NCBI RefSeq assembly: GCF_001044425.1
Contig: NZ_LFML01000032.1
Span: forward strand, 100,253-164,252
DNA length: 64,000 nucleotides
Origin: Streptomyces roseus
GTDB lineage: Bacteria > Actinomycetota > Actinomycetes > Streptomycetales > Streptomycetaceae
Direction of reading: 5' to 3'
The notes below the pieces were generated by a model. That model was given only the letters and a program-made list of their open reading frames with translations. It had not been told where the DNA came from and did no database searches. Shown in pieces: positions 8,090 through 16,010 of this stretch. The first letter of the stretch is position 1, and every line of letters begins with the position of its first letter. Made by a program: the position numbers and the translations under genes.

Positions 8090-8651
8090 TGGCGGAACCG
8101 CCCGCTCCACCACCTCCGCGAAGATCGTGGTGGCGGGCGGGTTCGGCGTGGGCAAGACCACGTTCGTCGGGGCCGTCTCGGAGATCAATCCGCTGCGCAC
8201 CGAGGCCGTCATGACGTCCGCGTCCGCCGGCATCGACGATCTGACCCACACCGGGGACAAGACGACCACGACGGTCGCCATGGACTTCGGCCGCATCACC
8301 TTGGACCAGGACCTCATCCTGTACCTGTTCGGAACCCCCGGACAGGACCGCTTCTGGTTCATGTGGGACGACCTCGTTCGCGGCGCCATCGGTGCCATCG
8401 TGCTCGTGGACACCCGCCGGCTCGCCGACTGCTTCCCCGCGGTCGACTACTTCGAGAACAGCGGGCTGCCGTTCGTCGTGGCCCTCAACGGCTTCGAGGG
8501 ACACCAGCCCTACACCCCCGAAGAGGTGCGCGAGGCCCTGCAGATCGGACCGGACGCCCCGATCATCACCACCGACGCCCGCCACAGGGCGGACGCCAAG
8601 AGCGCGCTCATCACGCTCGTCGAGCACGCCCTCATGGCCCGACTCAAGTAA
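8070..8651 (+). CDS. cvnD1: Small GTPase CvnD (copy 1)
   Basis: A 193-residue Ras-like GTPase, the switch of the conservon. The P-loop is GGFGVGKTTFVGA near residue 22, the G3 motif is LFGTPGQDRFWFMWD near 90, and the NGF run in ALNGFEGH stands where NKxD is expected, so G4 is divergent as usual in this family. GTG at 8070 lies inside cvnC1. The protein differs from CvnD2 at only about five of 193 positions, all conservative. No lipidation motif is visible at the C-terminus (ARLK). Transcription probably stops at the hairpin at 8716-8749. Confidence 0.94.
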   Translation: MDFASSNGGTARSTTSAKIVVAGGFGVGKTTFVGAVSEINPLRTEAVMTSASAGIDDLTHTGDKTTTTVAMDFGRITLDQDLILYLFGTPGQDRFWFMWDDLVRGAIGAIVLVDTRRLADCFPAVDYFENSGLPFVVALNGFEGHQPYTPEEVREALQIGPDAPIITTDARHRADAKSALITLVEHALMARLK

Positions 8652-8715
8652 CACACCCGGGCGACGGCTCTCAAGGGGCACCACCCAAGTACCACGGGTT
8701 CTTCACAACGTAGAG

Positions 8716-8749
8716 AGGGCGGGCTGTGTCATAGGACACGGCCCGCCCT
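8716..8749 (+). terminator. Terminator after the first conservon
   Basis: A 15-bp stem (AGGGCGGGCTGTGTC at 8716-8730 with its partner at 8735-8749, one G-T pair) closes a four-base loop, ATAG. It lies 64 bases after the cvnD1 stop and separates the two conservons into distinct transcription units. The downstream tract is only mildly T-rich. Confidence 0.75.
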
Positions 8750-8857
8750 GTCGGTTCATAACGTTTCGACAGTGAATTGGAGCCACTTGGACACAGGGTG
8801 CGGTCGGGTGATGCCGCTGCGCTCACAACCGGCTCCATTTTTGCCGCAGCTCGCTCT

Positions 8858-8917
8858 TTATGTCCGTTTTATGCGTGACATAAGGCTCGGGGAATGGCTG
8901 ATTCCAACTGTTTGGAA
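8858..8917 (+). promoter_or_regulatory. Inverted repeats upstream of cvnA2
   Basis: Two perfect inverted repeats lie in the AT-richer part of the 333-base gap before cvnA2: TTATGTC/GACATAA (8858-8864 and 8877-8883, 12-base spacer) and TTCCAA/TTGGAA (8902-8907 and 8912-8917, 4-base spacer). A third short palindrome, CTAGCTAG, occurs at 8951-8958. They are plausible binding sites for dimeric regulators of the second conservon. The first conservon has no similar sites, so the two units may be controlled differently. Confidence 0.45.
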
Positions 8918-8984
8918 CACGGCCGTCGAGCGTGCTGGAATTCAACCAACTAGCTAGTAGCACCGCCGGAAGGTTGTTGGTCGA

Positions 8985-11900
8985 GTGAGGCGAAGCAACT
9001 CAAGCCCCGCGGATGAACCCGCGCGCGGCAACTTCACCCCGCCGCAGCGTGGGGGGACGTCGCCCGTCGACGTACCCGTCGACCCGCCGGCGAAGAGCGG
9101 CAGCACCAGCAGGTTCTCCCCCCGCAACTGGCGTGTGCCCACCAAGCTGAACGCGATCCTGCTCGTCCCCGTCCTCGTCGGACTGGTGATGGGCGGCTTC
9201 CAGGTCAAGGGATCCGTCGACCGCTGGAACGAGGCCAAGGACGCCGAGAAGACGGCCCGCATCGTCCAGGCGGCGGCCGAATACGGCCAGGCCCTCCTCA
9301 ATGAGCGCGACCTGACGGCCGAGCCCCTCCTCAAGGGCGACCGGAACAACCAGGCCGTCACGAAGGCGTACGCCGCCACCGACGCGGCCAAGGAGAAGTT
9401 CGCCCAGGCCGCGAAGGACCTCCCCTCGAACTCGGGGCTGGAGCGCCGCCTTGAGCTCTTCCACCAGGAGGAGCCCAAGCTCGCCGCCGTCCGCCAGTCG
9501 GCGTACGCCGTGCAGGAGACGGCGAAGAAGAACCCGCCGAGCGCGAACGGCCCCATCCCCACCGAAGAGGGGTACGTGCTGGTCCAGCACTACCTCATGA
9601 CGTTCTCCAACGAACTCGGCCTGGGCACCGGCAACGTCACCAGCTACGGCCGCATGGTCTACGCGGTCGAGCTGGCCAAAGCCGCGAACTCGCTCCAGCG
9701 CTCGGTCGGCACGCACCTCCTGGTGCGCCCGAACGAGAACGAGGACATCCGCAAGGCCCAGCTCGTCGCCTTCTCCTCGTACGCCTACCTGGAGGACATC
9801 GCGATCGGCGAGTACGTCGCCGCCGGCACCGAGGACGACGTCAAGCGCCTCCAAGAGGTCATGGGCAAGAAGTCCCAGGAGGGCGCGGAGAAGCTCGCGC
9901 TGGCCAAGCGGGCGGCCGAACAGGCCGGCACCCCCTTCAAGGCGCCGCCGATCGTCAACAACTCCGCCCTCACCGGCATGACCGAGGCGATAGCCAGCGG
10001 CGAGAGCAAGAACAAGGTCATCGCGAACGGCACCACGCCCCAGGCCTGGCAGGCCGGCGCCACCGCCAAGTTCGAGGGCTACGCCGAGATCGAGAAGGAG
10101 CTCCTCGGCAAGGCCGTGACCGACTCGGTCGCCGTCTCCGACGAGGCCCGCAACGACGCCATCCTGACCGGCGCCATCGTGGTCGTCGCCCTGCTCGCCG
10201 CGTTCATCCTGGCCGCCCTGATGGCCCGCCAGATGAGCAACTCGATGCGCCGGCTGCGCTCCGCGGCCTTCGACGTCGCCGAGCAGCGCCTGCCGATGCT
10301 CGTCGACCAGCTCTCGCGCACCGACCCGGGCAAGGTCGACACCCGTGTCGCCCCGATCCCGATCAACTCCCAGGACGAGATCGGCGAGGTCGCCCGCGCC
10401 TTCGACCAGGTCCACCGGGAAGCGGTCCGGCTCGCCGCCGAACAGGCCCTCCTGCGGGGCAACGTCAACGCGATCTTCACCAACCTCTCCATACGCAACC
10501 AGTCGCTGATCGAGGGCCAGCTGACCCTCATCACCGACCTGGAGAACAACGAGGCCGATCCGGACCAGCTGGAGAACCTCTTCCGCCTGGACCACCTGGC
10601 CACCCGTATGCGCCGCAACGGCGAGAACCTCCTCATCCTCGCGGGTGAGGAACCGGGCCGCCGCTGGGACCAGCCGGTGCCCCTCGTCGACGTCCTGCGC
10701 GCCGCCTCCTCCGAGGTGGAGCAGTACGAGCGCATCGAGCTCTCGGGCGTCTCCGAGGCCGAGATCCACGGCCAGGCCGTGACCGACCTCGTGCACCTGC
10801 TCGCCGAGCTCCTGGAGAACGCCACGACGTTCTCCTCCCCGCAGACCAAGGTCCGCGTCAATGCCACGCGTCTGCCCGACGGCCGCGTGATGGTGGAGAT
10901 CCACGACAAGGGCATCGGCCTCACCGCCGAGGACTTCGCGGACATCAACCACAAGCTGGCCAACCCGCCGACCGTGGACGCCGCGATCTCCCAGCGCATG
11001 GGCCTGTTCGTGGTCGGCCGGCTGGCGGACCGCCACAGCATCCGGGTCCAGCTGCGCCCCTCGGGCGAGGCCGCCGGCACCACGTCGCTGGTCATGCTCC
11101 CGGACGCGATCACCCACGGTGGTGGTGGCGAGGGGATCCCGGACGACGACTTCACGGTCTCCTCGATGATCCCGCAGCAGCAGATCCAGCAGCCCGTCCC
11201 GATGCGCACGGCCGCCGAGCTGGGCTTCGACGACTCCCGCTACGAGGCGGGCGGCGCCGGTCAGCAGGGCGGCGAGGGCAACGGGCTGAACCCGGTCGGC
11301 CGCTCCCTGGCCCAGCAGGAGCGCCGGGCCGCGCTCGAAGCCCAGGTGGGCTACGGGCAGGAGCAGCAGGGCGAGTTCGCCGAGCAGGAGTATGCGGAAC
11401 CCCAGCCCGAGCACGGGTACCAGCCGTACCAGGAGTACGAGCAGCAGCCGGAACAGGGCTACGACGGCTCGTACGACTCCCGGCAGGCCCAGGCGGCCCA
11501 GGCGGCCCAGCAGGGCTACGAGGCGTACCCGCAGCAGGACTACGGCTATCCGGAAGCGGGATACCAGGATGGCCGGCAGGACGCCCCGGCGTACGACGCC
11601 GGCTACGCATCCCAGTCCCCGCAGGCGGAGTGGCCCGAACAGACCAGCTATTCCGGCGGCTACCAGCAGGACTACGGGACCGAATCGGAACCCCGGTCCG
11701 CTCCCGAACCCGCCCCGGACCGCGTAGGCTTCGACCGTCCGGGCGCCGCTGCCGACACCGGCCACCAAGTGACCGGAGCGGGCCTGCCGCGCCGCGGCAG
11801 CCAGCAGCAGTGGCAGCCGGCGCAGAAGGAAGCGGAGTCCTCCGGATCCCTCTTCGCACAGCGGCCGCAGCGACAGCAGCGGCCCGCTGGGGCGGAGCAG

Positions 11901-12200
11901 GCCCCGGAGGGTGCGGACGGCGGCGACGACTGGCGCTCGAACAACGACGAGCGCTGGCAGCAGGCCGCCAAACTCCGTGAGCCGAAGGCGGGCGGGGTCA
12001 CTCCGTCCGGTCTCCCTCGGCGCGTGCCCAAGGCCAACCTGGTCGAGGGCGCGGCGGAGACGACCCCGCAGGGCGGCCCCCAGGTCTCCCGCGCACCGGA
12101 GGACGTCCGCGGCAGGTTGAGCAATCTGCGGCGCGGTGTCCAGCAGGGACGCAGCGCGGGTTCTGAGCAGTCAAGTAACAGCTATGACCAGGAGCGTTAG
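8985..12200 (+). CDS. cvnA2: Conservon kinase-like sensor CvnA (copy 2)
   Basis: A 1071-residue paralogue of CvnA1 with the same architecture: membrane segments near 52-70 and 392-415 flanking an extracytoplasmic helical sensor region, HAMP-like linker, the block LDHLATRMRRNGENLL, and an HATPase domain near 602-706 (HLLAELLENATTFSSP, DKGIGLTAEDF, MGLFVVGRL). The sensor region is strongly diverged from CvnA1, so the inputs probably differ. The tail is Gln/Tyr/Glu-rich instead of Gly/Pro-rich, but ends with the same module (GLPRRVPKANLV and RAPEDVRGRLSNLRRG). GTG at 8985 has GGAAGG 11 bases upstream. The cvnB2 start follows its stop by one base. Confidence 0.93.
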   Translation: MRRSNSSPADEPARGNFTPPQRGGTSPVDVPVDPPAKSGSTSRFSPRNWRVPTKLNAILLVPVLVGLVMGGFQVKGSVDRWNEAKDAEKTARIVQAAAEYGQALLNERDLTAEPLLKGDRNNQAVTKAYAATDAAKEKFAQAAKDLPSNSGLERRLELFHQEEPKLAAVRQSAYAVQETAKKNPPSANGPIPTEEGYVLVQHYLMTFSNELGLGTGNVTSYGRMVYAVELAKAANSLQRSVGTHLLVRPNENEDIRKAQLVAFSSYAYLEDIAIGEYVAAGTEDDVKRLQEVMGKKSQEGAEKLALAKRAAEQAGTPFKAPPIVNNSALTGMTEAIASGESKNKVIANGTTPQAWQAGATAKFEGYAEIEKELLGKAVTDSVAVSDEARNDAILTGAIVVVALLAAFILAALMARQMSNSMRRLRSAAFDVAEQRLPMLVDQLSRTDPGKVDTRVAPIPINSQDEIGEVARAFDQVHREAVRLAAEQALLRGNVNAIFTNLSIRNQSLIEGQLTLITDLENNEADPDQLENLFRLDHLATRMRRNGENLLILAGEEPGRRWDQPVPLVDVLRAASSEVEQYERIELSGVSEAEIHGQAVTDLVHLLAELLENATTFSSPQTKVRVNATRLPDGRVMVEIHDKGIGLTAEDFADINHKLANPPTVDAAISQRMGLFVVGRLADRHSIRVQLRPSGEAAGTTSLVMLPDAITHGGGGEGIPDDDFTVSSMIPQQQIQQPVPMRTAAELGFDDSRYEAGGAGQQGGEGNGLNPVGRSLAQQERRAALEAQVGYGQEQQGEFAEQEYAEPQPEHGYQPYQEYEQQPEQGYDGSYDSRQAQAAQAAQQGYEAYPQQDYGYPEAGYQDGRQDAPAYDAGYASQSPQAEWPEQTSYSGGYQQDYGTESEPRSAPEPAPDRVGFDRPGAAADTGHQVTGAGLPRRGSQQQWQPAQKEAESSGSLFAQRPQRQQRPAGAEQAPEGADGGDDWRSNNDERWQQAAKLREPKAGGVTPSGLPRRVPKANLVEGAAETTPQGGPQVSRAPEDVRGRLSNLRRGVQQGRSAGSEQSSNSYDQER

Positions 12201-12201
12201 T

Positions 12202-12624
12202 GTGAGCCCGATGAGCCAGGCGGCACAGAACCTGAACTGGTTGATCACTAACTTCGTGGACAACACCCCCGGGGTGTCCCACACGGTGGTGGTCTCCGCC
12301 GACGGCCTCCTTCTGGCGATGTCCGACGGATTCCCGCGCGACCGCGCCGACCAGCTGGCGGCCGTGGCCTCCGGTCTGACGTCGCTGACCGCAGGAGCCT
12401 CCCGCATCTTCGAGGGTGGCGCCGTCAACCAGACCGTCGTCGAGATGGACCGCGGGTTCCTTTTCCTCATGTCCGTTTCCGATGGATCGTCCCTCGCGGT
12501 GCTCGCGCACCCCGAGTGCGACATCGGCCTCGTGGGCTATGAGATGGCCCTCCTCGTGGACCGAGCAGGCAGTGTCCTCACCCCGGAACTGCGTTCGGAG
12601 CTGCAGGGAAGTCTTCTCAACTAG
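12202..12624 (+). CDS. cvnB2: Roadblock/LC7 protein CvnB (copy 2)
   Basis: A 140-residue roadblock/LC7 protein, almost identical to CvnB1 (visible changes: S/P near the N-terminus, E/D in the MS(E/D)GFPRD segment, and near the C-terminus PDLRAE versus PELRSE and a final I versus N). The GTG at 12202 is 7 bases after AGGAG at the end of cvnA2; an internal ATG at 12211 is the alternative. The first 250 bases are almost the same as cvnB1 at the DNA level, whereas after about 12450 synonymous differences become frequent, which suggests a gene-conversion tract. Confidence 0.92.
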   Translation: MSPMSQAAQNLNWLITNFVDNTPGVSHTVVVSADGLLLAMSDGFPRDRADQLAAVASGLTSLTAGASRIFEGGAVNQTVVEMDRGFLFLMSVSDGSSLAVLAHPECDIGLVGYEMALLVDRAGSVLTPELRSELQGSLLN

Positions 12625-12717
12625 CAAACAGGCAGTGCGTTTCGCGTCATCGCACCATAGGGTGCGGTGGCGCGGTTCCACAGGGAGTACTGCGTTCTTG
12701 GAGTCGGAGGAGGAGAC

Positions 12718-13278
12718 GTGACAACACCCGGAGGACATCCTTATGGCGGCGCGCAGCAGCCGCAGGGTGGGCAGCACGACCAGAACCGCTTCAACTTCCC
12801 CTCCGCTCCGAGCCGGCAGGTTCCGGAGCACAATCCCTACCAGCAGCAGCCGTACGGCCAGCCCCAGCAGGCCCAGCCGCCCCACCGGCCCTCGCAGCAG
12901 CCCCTTCGGGCTCCGCAGCAGCAGGCCCCCAAGGCGCACAACCCGCTGGTGCGTCCGTACGCGATGACCGGCGGCCGTACCCGGCCGCGCTACCAGCTCG
13001 CCATCGAGGCGCTGGTCAGTACCACGGCGGATCCGGCGCGCCTGCAAGGGCAGTTGCCCGAGCACCAGCGCATCTGCCGCCTGTGCCAGGAGATCAAATC
13101 CGTCGCGGAGATCTCGGCACTTCTCTCCATTCCTCTTGGTGTCGCCCGCATCCTCGTCGCCGACCTGGCGGAGGCGGGCCTTGTCGCCATTCACCAGCCC
13201 GGCGGCGACGAGTCTGCCGGCGGCCAGCCAGATGTGACACTGCTCGAAAGGGTGCTCAGTGGACTTCGCAAGCTCTAA
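12718..13278 (+). CDS. cvnC2: DUF742 protein CvnC (copy 2)
   Basis: A 186-residue DUF742 protein. Residues 1-76 are a low-complexity Gln/Pro/Tyr-rich extension (YQQQPYGQPQQAQPP and similar) absent from CvnC1; the DUF742 core from LVRPYAMTGGRTRPRY onward is closely related to CvnC1 (for example LCREVKSVAEV against LCQEIKSVAEI). GTG at 12718 was chosen over the upstream frame because GGAGGAGGAG lies just before it. The last 20 bases overlap cvnD2, and the final 37 bases of the core are identical to cvnC1. The long disordered arm may be a protein-interaction segment specific to this complex. Confidence 0.92.
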   Translation: MTTPGGHPYGGAQQPQGGQHDQNRFNFPSAPSRQVPEHNPYQQQPYGQPQQAQPPHRPSQQPLRAPQQQAPKAHNPLVRPYAMTGGRTRPRYQLAIEALVSTTADPARLQGQLPEHQRICRLCQEIKSVAEISALLSIPLGVARILVADLAEAGLVAIHQPGGDESAGGQPDVTLLERVLSGLRKL

Positions 13279-13840
13279 CGGCGGAGCGGCTCGCTCCACC
13301 ACCTCCGCGAAGATCGTGGTGGCGGGCGGCTTCGGCGTGGGCAAGACCACGTTCGTCGGCGCGGTCTCCGAGATCAACCCGCTGCGCACCGAAGCCGTGA
13401 TGACGTCCGCGTCGGCCGGCATCGACGATCTGACCCACACCGGGGACAAGACGACCACGACGGTCGCGATGGACTTCGGCCGCATCACCCTGGACCAGGA
13501 CCTGATCCTGTACCTCTTCGGTACGCCGGGCCAGGACCGCTTCTGGTTCATGTGGGACGACCTCGTCCGCGGCGCCATCGGTGCCGTCGTACTCGTCGAC
13601 ACGCGGCGCCTGGCGGACTGCTTCCCGGCCGTGGACTACTTCGAGAACAGCGGCCTGCCGTTCGTCATCGCCCTCAACGGCTTCGACGGCCACCAGCCGT
13701 ACACGCCGGAGGAGGTCCGCGAGGCCCTGCAGATCGGGCCGGACGCCCCGATCATCACCACCGACGCCCGCCACCGCGCGGATGCCAAGAGCGCGCTCAT
13801 CACCCTGGTCGAGCACGCCCTCATGGCCCGCCTGCGGTAG
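13259..13840 (+). CDS. cvnD2: Small GTPase CvnD (copy 2)
   Basis: A 193-residue GTPase, last gene of the second conservon, with P-loop GGFGVGKTTFVGA and LFGTPGQDRFWFMWD. It matches CvnD1 at all but about five positions (T/A, I/V, V/I, E/D, K/R), although the DNA differs at roughly one base in fifteen, mostly in third positions. Two nearly identical GTPases served by diverged sensors raises the question of cross-talk between the complexes. Transcription ends at the long hairpin at 13856-13901. Confidence 0.94.
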   Translation: MDFASSNGGAARSTTSAKIVVAGGFGVGKTTFVGAVSEINPLRTEAVMTSASAGIDDLTHTGDKTTTTVAMDFGRITLDQDLILYLFGTPGQDRFWFMWDDLVRGAIGAVVLVDTRRLADCFPAVDYFENSGLPFVIALNGFDGHQPYTPEEVREALQIGPDAPIITTDARHRADAKSALITLVEHALMARLR

Positions 13841-13855
13841 GCACCGCGACCGGCA

Positions 13856-13901
13856 CAGTGAAAGGCCCCCGCACTCCTCGGAGTGCGGGGGCCTTTCACT
13901 G
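13856..13901. terminator. Bidirectional terminator, cvnD2 / accE
   Basis: A perfect 22-bp inverted repeat (13856-13877 and 13880-13901) with a two-base centre, giving a very long GC-rich stem with AAAGG/CCTTT near the base on both sides. It lies between the converging cvnD2 and accE genes and can serve both strands. Confidence 0.9.
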
Positions 13902-13936
13902 TGTCGCGCGCGGACCGGTGGGACCGGCCTTCTGGG

Positions 13937-14140
13937 CTAGCCCTGCCAGCTGTGCGGGGCGCGGAAGCCGGGGGTGCGCTCCAGGCGGCGCCAGCCGGCC
14001 TGGGAGCCGATGCGGTGCACCGCGGGGCTCTCGGGGGTGGACGCGGCGCGGGCGAGCAGGATCGCGGTGATCGCGGCCAGCTCCTCGGGGGCTGCGTTGC
14101 CCTTTTCGACGCGCAGCAGGGTGTCGGCGGTCTTGGTCAT
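13937..14140 (-). CDS. accE: Acyl-CoA carboxylase epsilon subunit
   Basis: A 67-residue epsilon subunit of the actinobacterial acyl-CoA carboxylase. It stabilises and stimulates the alpha-beta complex. Visible features are the N-terminal helix LLRVEKGNAAPEELAAITAILLARAA and the C-terminal WRRLERTPGFRAPHSWQ, both typical of AccE/PccE. It follows accB by 21 bases on the same strand and ends before a strong terminator, so accB-accE form a two-gene operon. The biotinylated alpha subunit (AccA) must be encoded elsewhere. Confidence 0.92.
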   Translation of the reverse strand: MTKTADTLLRVEKGNAAPEELAAITAILLARAASTPESPAVHRIGSQAGWRRLERTPGFRAPHSWQG

Positions 14141-14161
14141 GGGTGGCAGGTCTCCTTCGCT

Positions 14162-15745
14162 CTACTGCGGCGGGTTGCCGTGCTTGCGGGACGGCAGGTC
14201 GGCGTGCTTGCTGCGGAGCATCGCCAGTGCGCTGATCAGGGTCTCGCGGGTCTCCGCCGGGTCGATGACGTCGTCGACGAGGCCGCGCTCGGCCGCGTAG
14301 TACGGGTGCATCAGCTCGGCCTTGTACTCCTTGACCATGCGCGCGCGCATCGCCTCGGGGTCCTCGGCCTCCGCGATCTGCTTGCGGAAGATGACGTTGG
14401 CGGCGCCCTCCGCGCCCATGACCGCGATCTCGTTCGTCGGCCAGGCGTACGTGATGTCCGCGCCGATGGACTGCGAGTCCATGACGATGTACGCGCCGCC
14501 GTAGGCCTTGCGCAGGATCAGCGAGATCCGCGGGACGGTGGCGTTGCAGTACGCGTACAGCAGCTTGGCGCCGTGGCGGATGATGCCGCCGTGCTCCTGG
14601 TCGACGCCCGGCAGGAAGCCGGGCACGTCCAGCAGCGTGATGATCGGGATGTTGAAGGCGTCGCACATCTGGACGAAGCGCGCGGCCTTCTCGGAGGCCT
14701 CGATGTCGAGGACGCCGGCGAGGTGGGCGGGCTGGTTGGCGACGATGCCGACGACCTGGCCGTCGAGGCGGGCCAGCGCGCAGATGATGTTGCGGGCCCA
14801 GCGCTCGTGGACCTCCAGGAAGTCGCCTTCGTCGACGAGCTCCTCGATCACCTTGTGCATGTCGTACGGGCGGTTGCCGTCCGCGGGCACCAGGTCGAGC
14901 AGGACGTCCGAGCGCCGGTCGGCGGCGTCGGAGGTCTCGTGGACCGGCGGGTTCTCGCGGTTGTTGGAGGGCAGCATCGAGATGAGGTAGCGCACCTCGG
15001 AGATGCAGGTCTCCTCGTCGTCGTACGCGAAGTGCGCGACGCCGGAGGTCTCGGCGTGCACGTCGGCGCCGCCGAGGCCGTTCTGGGAGATCTCCTCACC
15101 GGTGACGGCGCGGACGACGTCGGGGCCGGTGATGAACATCTGCGAGGTCTCGCGGACCATGAAGACGAAGTCCGTCAGCGCCGGGGAGTACGCGGCGCCA
15201 CCGGCGCACGGGCCCAGCATGACCGAGATCTGCGGGATGACGCCGGAGGCCCTGGTGTTGCGCTGGAAGATGCCGCCGTAGCCGGCGAGGGCGGAGACGC
15301 CCTCCTGGATACGGGCGCCGGCGCCGTCGTTCAGCGAGACCAGCGGGGCACCGGCCGCGATGGCCATGTCCATGATCTTGTGGATCTTCGTGGCGTGGGC
15401 CTCGCCCAGGGCGCCGCCGAAGATGCGGAAGTCGTGCGCGTAGACGAAGACCGTGCGGCCCTCGACCGTGCCCCAGCCGGTGATGACACCGTCGGTGTAG
15501 GGCTTCTTGCTCTCGAGGCCGAAGCCGCTCGCCCGGTGGCGGCGCAGCTGTTCGACCTCCTTGAAGGAACCCTCGTCGAGCAGCAGCGCGATGCGCTCGC
15601 GCGCGGTCAGCTTGCCCTTGGCGTGCTGCGCCTCGGTCGCCCGGTCACTGGGTCCACGCCGCGCCTGCTCGCGCAGGGAGTGCAGCTCGGCCACGCGCCC
15701 GCGGGCGTCCGTCGGCTCGCTCGGAGTCTGGTCCACAACGGTCAT
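14162..15745 (-). CDS. accB: Acyl-CoA carboxylase beta (carboxyltransferase) subunit
   Basis: A 527-residue carboxyltransferase that moves the carboxyl group from biotin to acetyl- or propionyl-CoA, giving malonyl- or methylmalonyl-CoA for fatty acid and polyketide synthesis. Conserved blocks include KGKLTARERIALLLDEGSF, the oxyanion-hole region NDGAGARIQEG, GPCAGGAAYSPALTDF and LRKAYGGAYIVMDS. The paired accE and the genome position suggest AccB rather than PccB. The ATG at 15745 lacks a ribosome site and has TAAGGT (15757 to 15752) six bases upstream, suggesting a leaderless transcript. A 17-bp palindrome lies about 70 bases upstream. Confidence 0.94.
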   Translation of the reverse strand: MTVVDQTPSEPTDARGRVAELHSLREQARRGPSDRATEAQHAKGKLTARERIALLLDEGSFKEVEQLRRHRASGFGLESKKPYTDGVITGWGTVEGRTVFVYAHDFRIFGGALGEAHATKIHKIMDMAIAAGAPLVSLNDGAGARIQEGVSALAGYGGIFQRNTRASGVIPQISVMLGPCAGGAAYSPALTDFVFMVRETSQMFITGPDVVRAVTGEEISQNGLGGADVHAETSGVAHFAYDDEETCISEVRYLISMLPSNNRENPPVHETSDAADRRSDVLLDLVPADGNRPYDMHKVIEELVDEGDFLEVHERWARNIICALARLDGQVVGIVANQPAHLAGVLDIEASEKAARFVQMCDAFNIPIITLLDVPGFLPGVDQEHGGIIRHGAKLLYAYCNATVPRISLILRKAYGGAYIVMDSQSIGADITYAWPTNEIAVMGAEGAANVIFRKQIAEAEDPEAMRARMVKEYKAELMHPYYAAERGLVDDVIDPAETRETLISALAMLRSKHADLPSRKHGNPPQ

Positions 15746-15812
15746 GTATCGACCTTACGAAGCGGTCGGAGAAAAACCTCCGTTGATTCCGCACAGTCTC
15801 GGAAGTGTTCCG

Positions 15813-15829
15813 CTGTCCGGGCCGGACAG
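15813..15829. promoter_or_regulatory. Palindrome upstream of accB
   Basis: CTGTCCGG at 15813-15820 and CCGGACAG at 15822-15829 form a perfect 8-bp inverted repeat around one base. It lies about 55 bases upstream of the proposed accB -10 hexamer and about 90 bases from the yceI promoter. It is a candidate operator for regulation of malonyl-CoA supply; no regulator can be named from sequence. Confidence 0.4.
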
Positions 15830-15916
15830 AACCGCCCCGTGATGCGCGGAGACCACCAGGCCGGACCCCTCTCCTTTGTGGAGGTTCCACAAAACGCCGA
15901 CACACGACCCCGAGAT

Positions 15917-15967
15917 GTTGAAATTTGAACGGAATAGGTCTAGCGTCGTTCTCGTTGAAAGTTCAAC
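15917..15967 (+). promoter_or_regulatory. yceI promoter with inverted-repeat operator
   Basis: A -35 TTGAAA (15918-15923) and -10 TAGCGT (15941-15946) are separated by exactly 17 bases. Immediately after the predicted transcription start lies GTTGAA-AG-TTCAAC (15954-15967), a perfect inverted repeat, and a related but imperfect copy, GTTGAAATTTGAAC, overlaps the -35 at 15917-15930. The TTGAA-N2-TTCAA form resembles MarR-family operators. Two such sites bracketing the promoter suggest repression. Confidence 0.65.
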
Positions 15968-16010
15968 CAACATGGGGCACGCCGGACCCCCCAGCACCAG
16001 GGAGCACATC

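Noticed and set aside
5095..8214. 1039-codon plus-strand frame overlapping cvnA1 to cvnC1
   Set aside because: Arg/Pro/Ala-rich shift-frame product of GC-rich DNA without any domain; covered by better-supported genes.
12651..12666. CGCACC/GGTGCG hairpin between cvnB2 and cvnC2 as a terminator
   Set aside because: Only a 6-bp stem and no T-run; too weak to call.
13883..15928. 681-codon plus-strand frame antisense to accE-accB
   Set aside because: Antisense shadow of accB; no start signal and no similarity.
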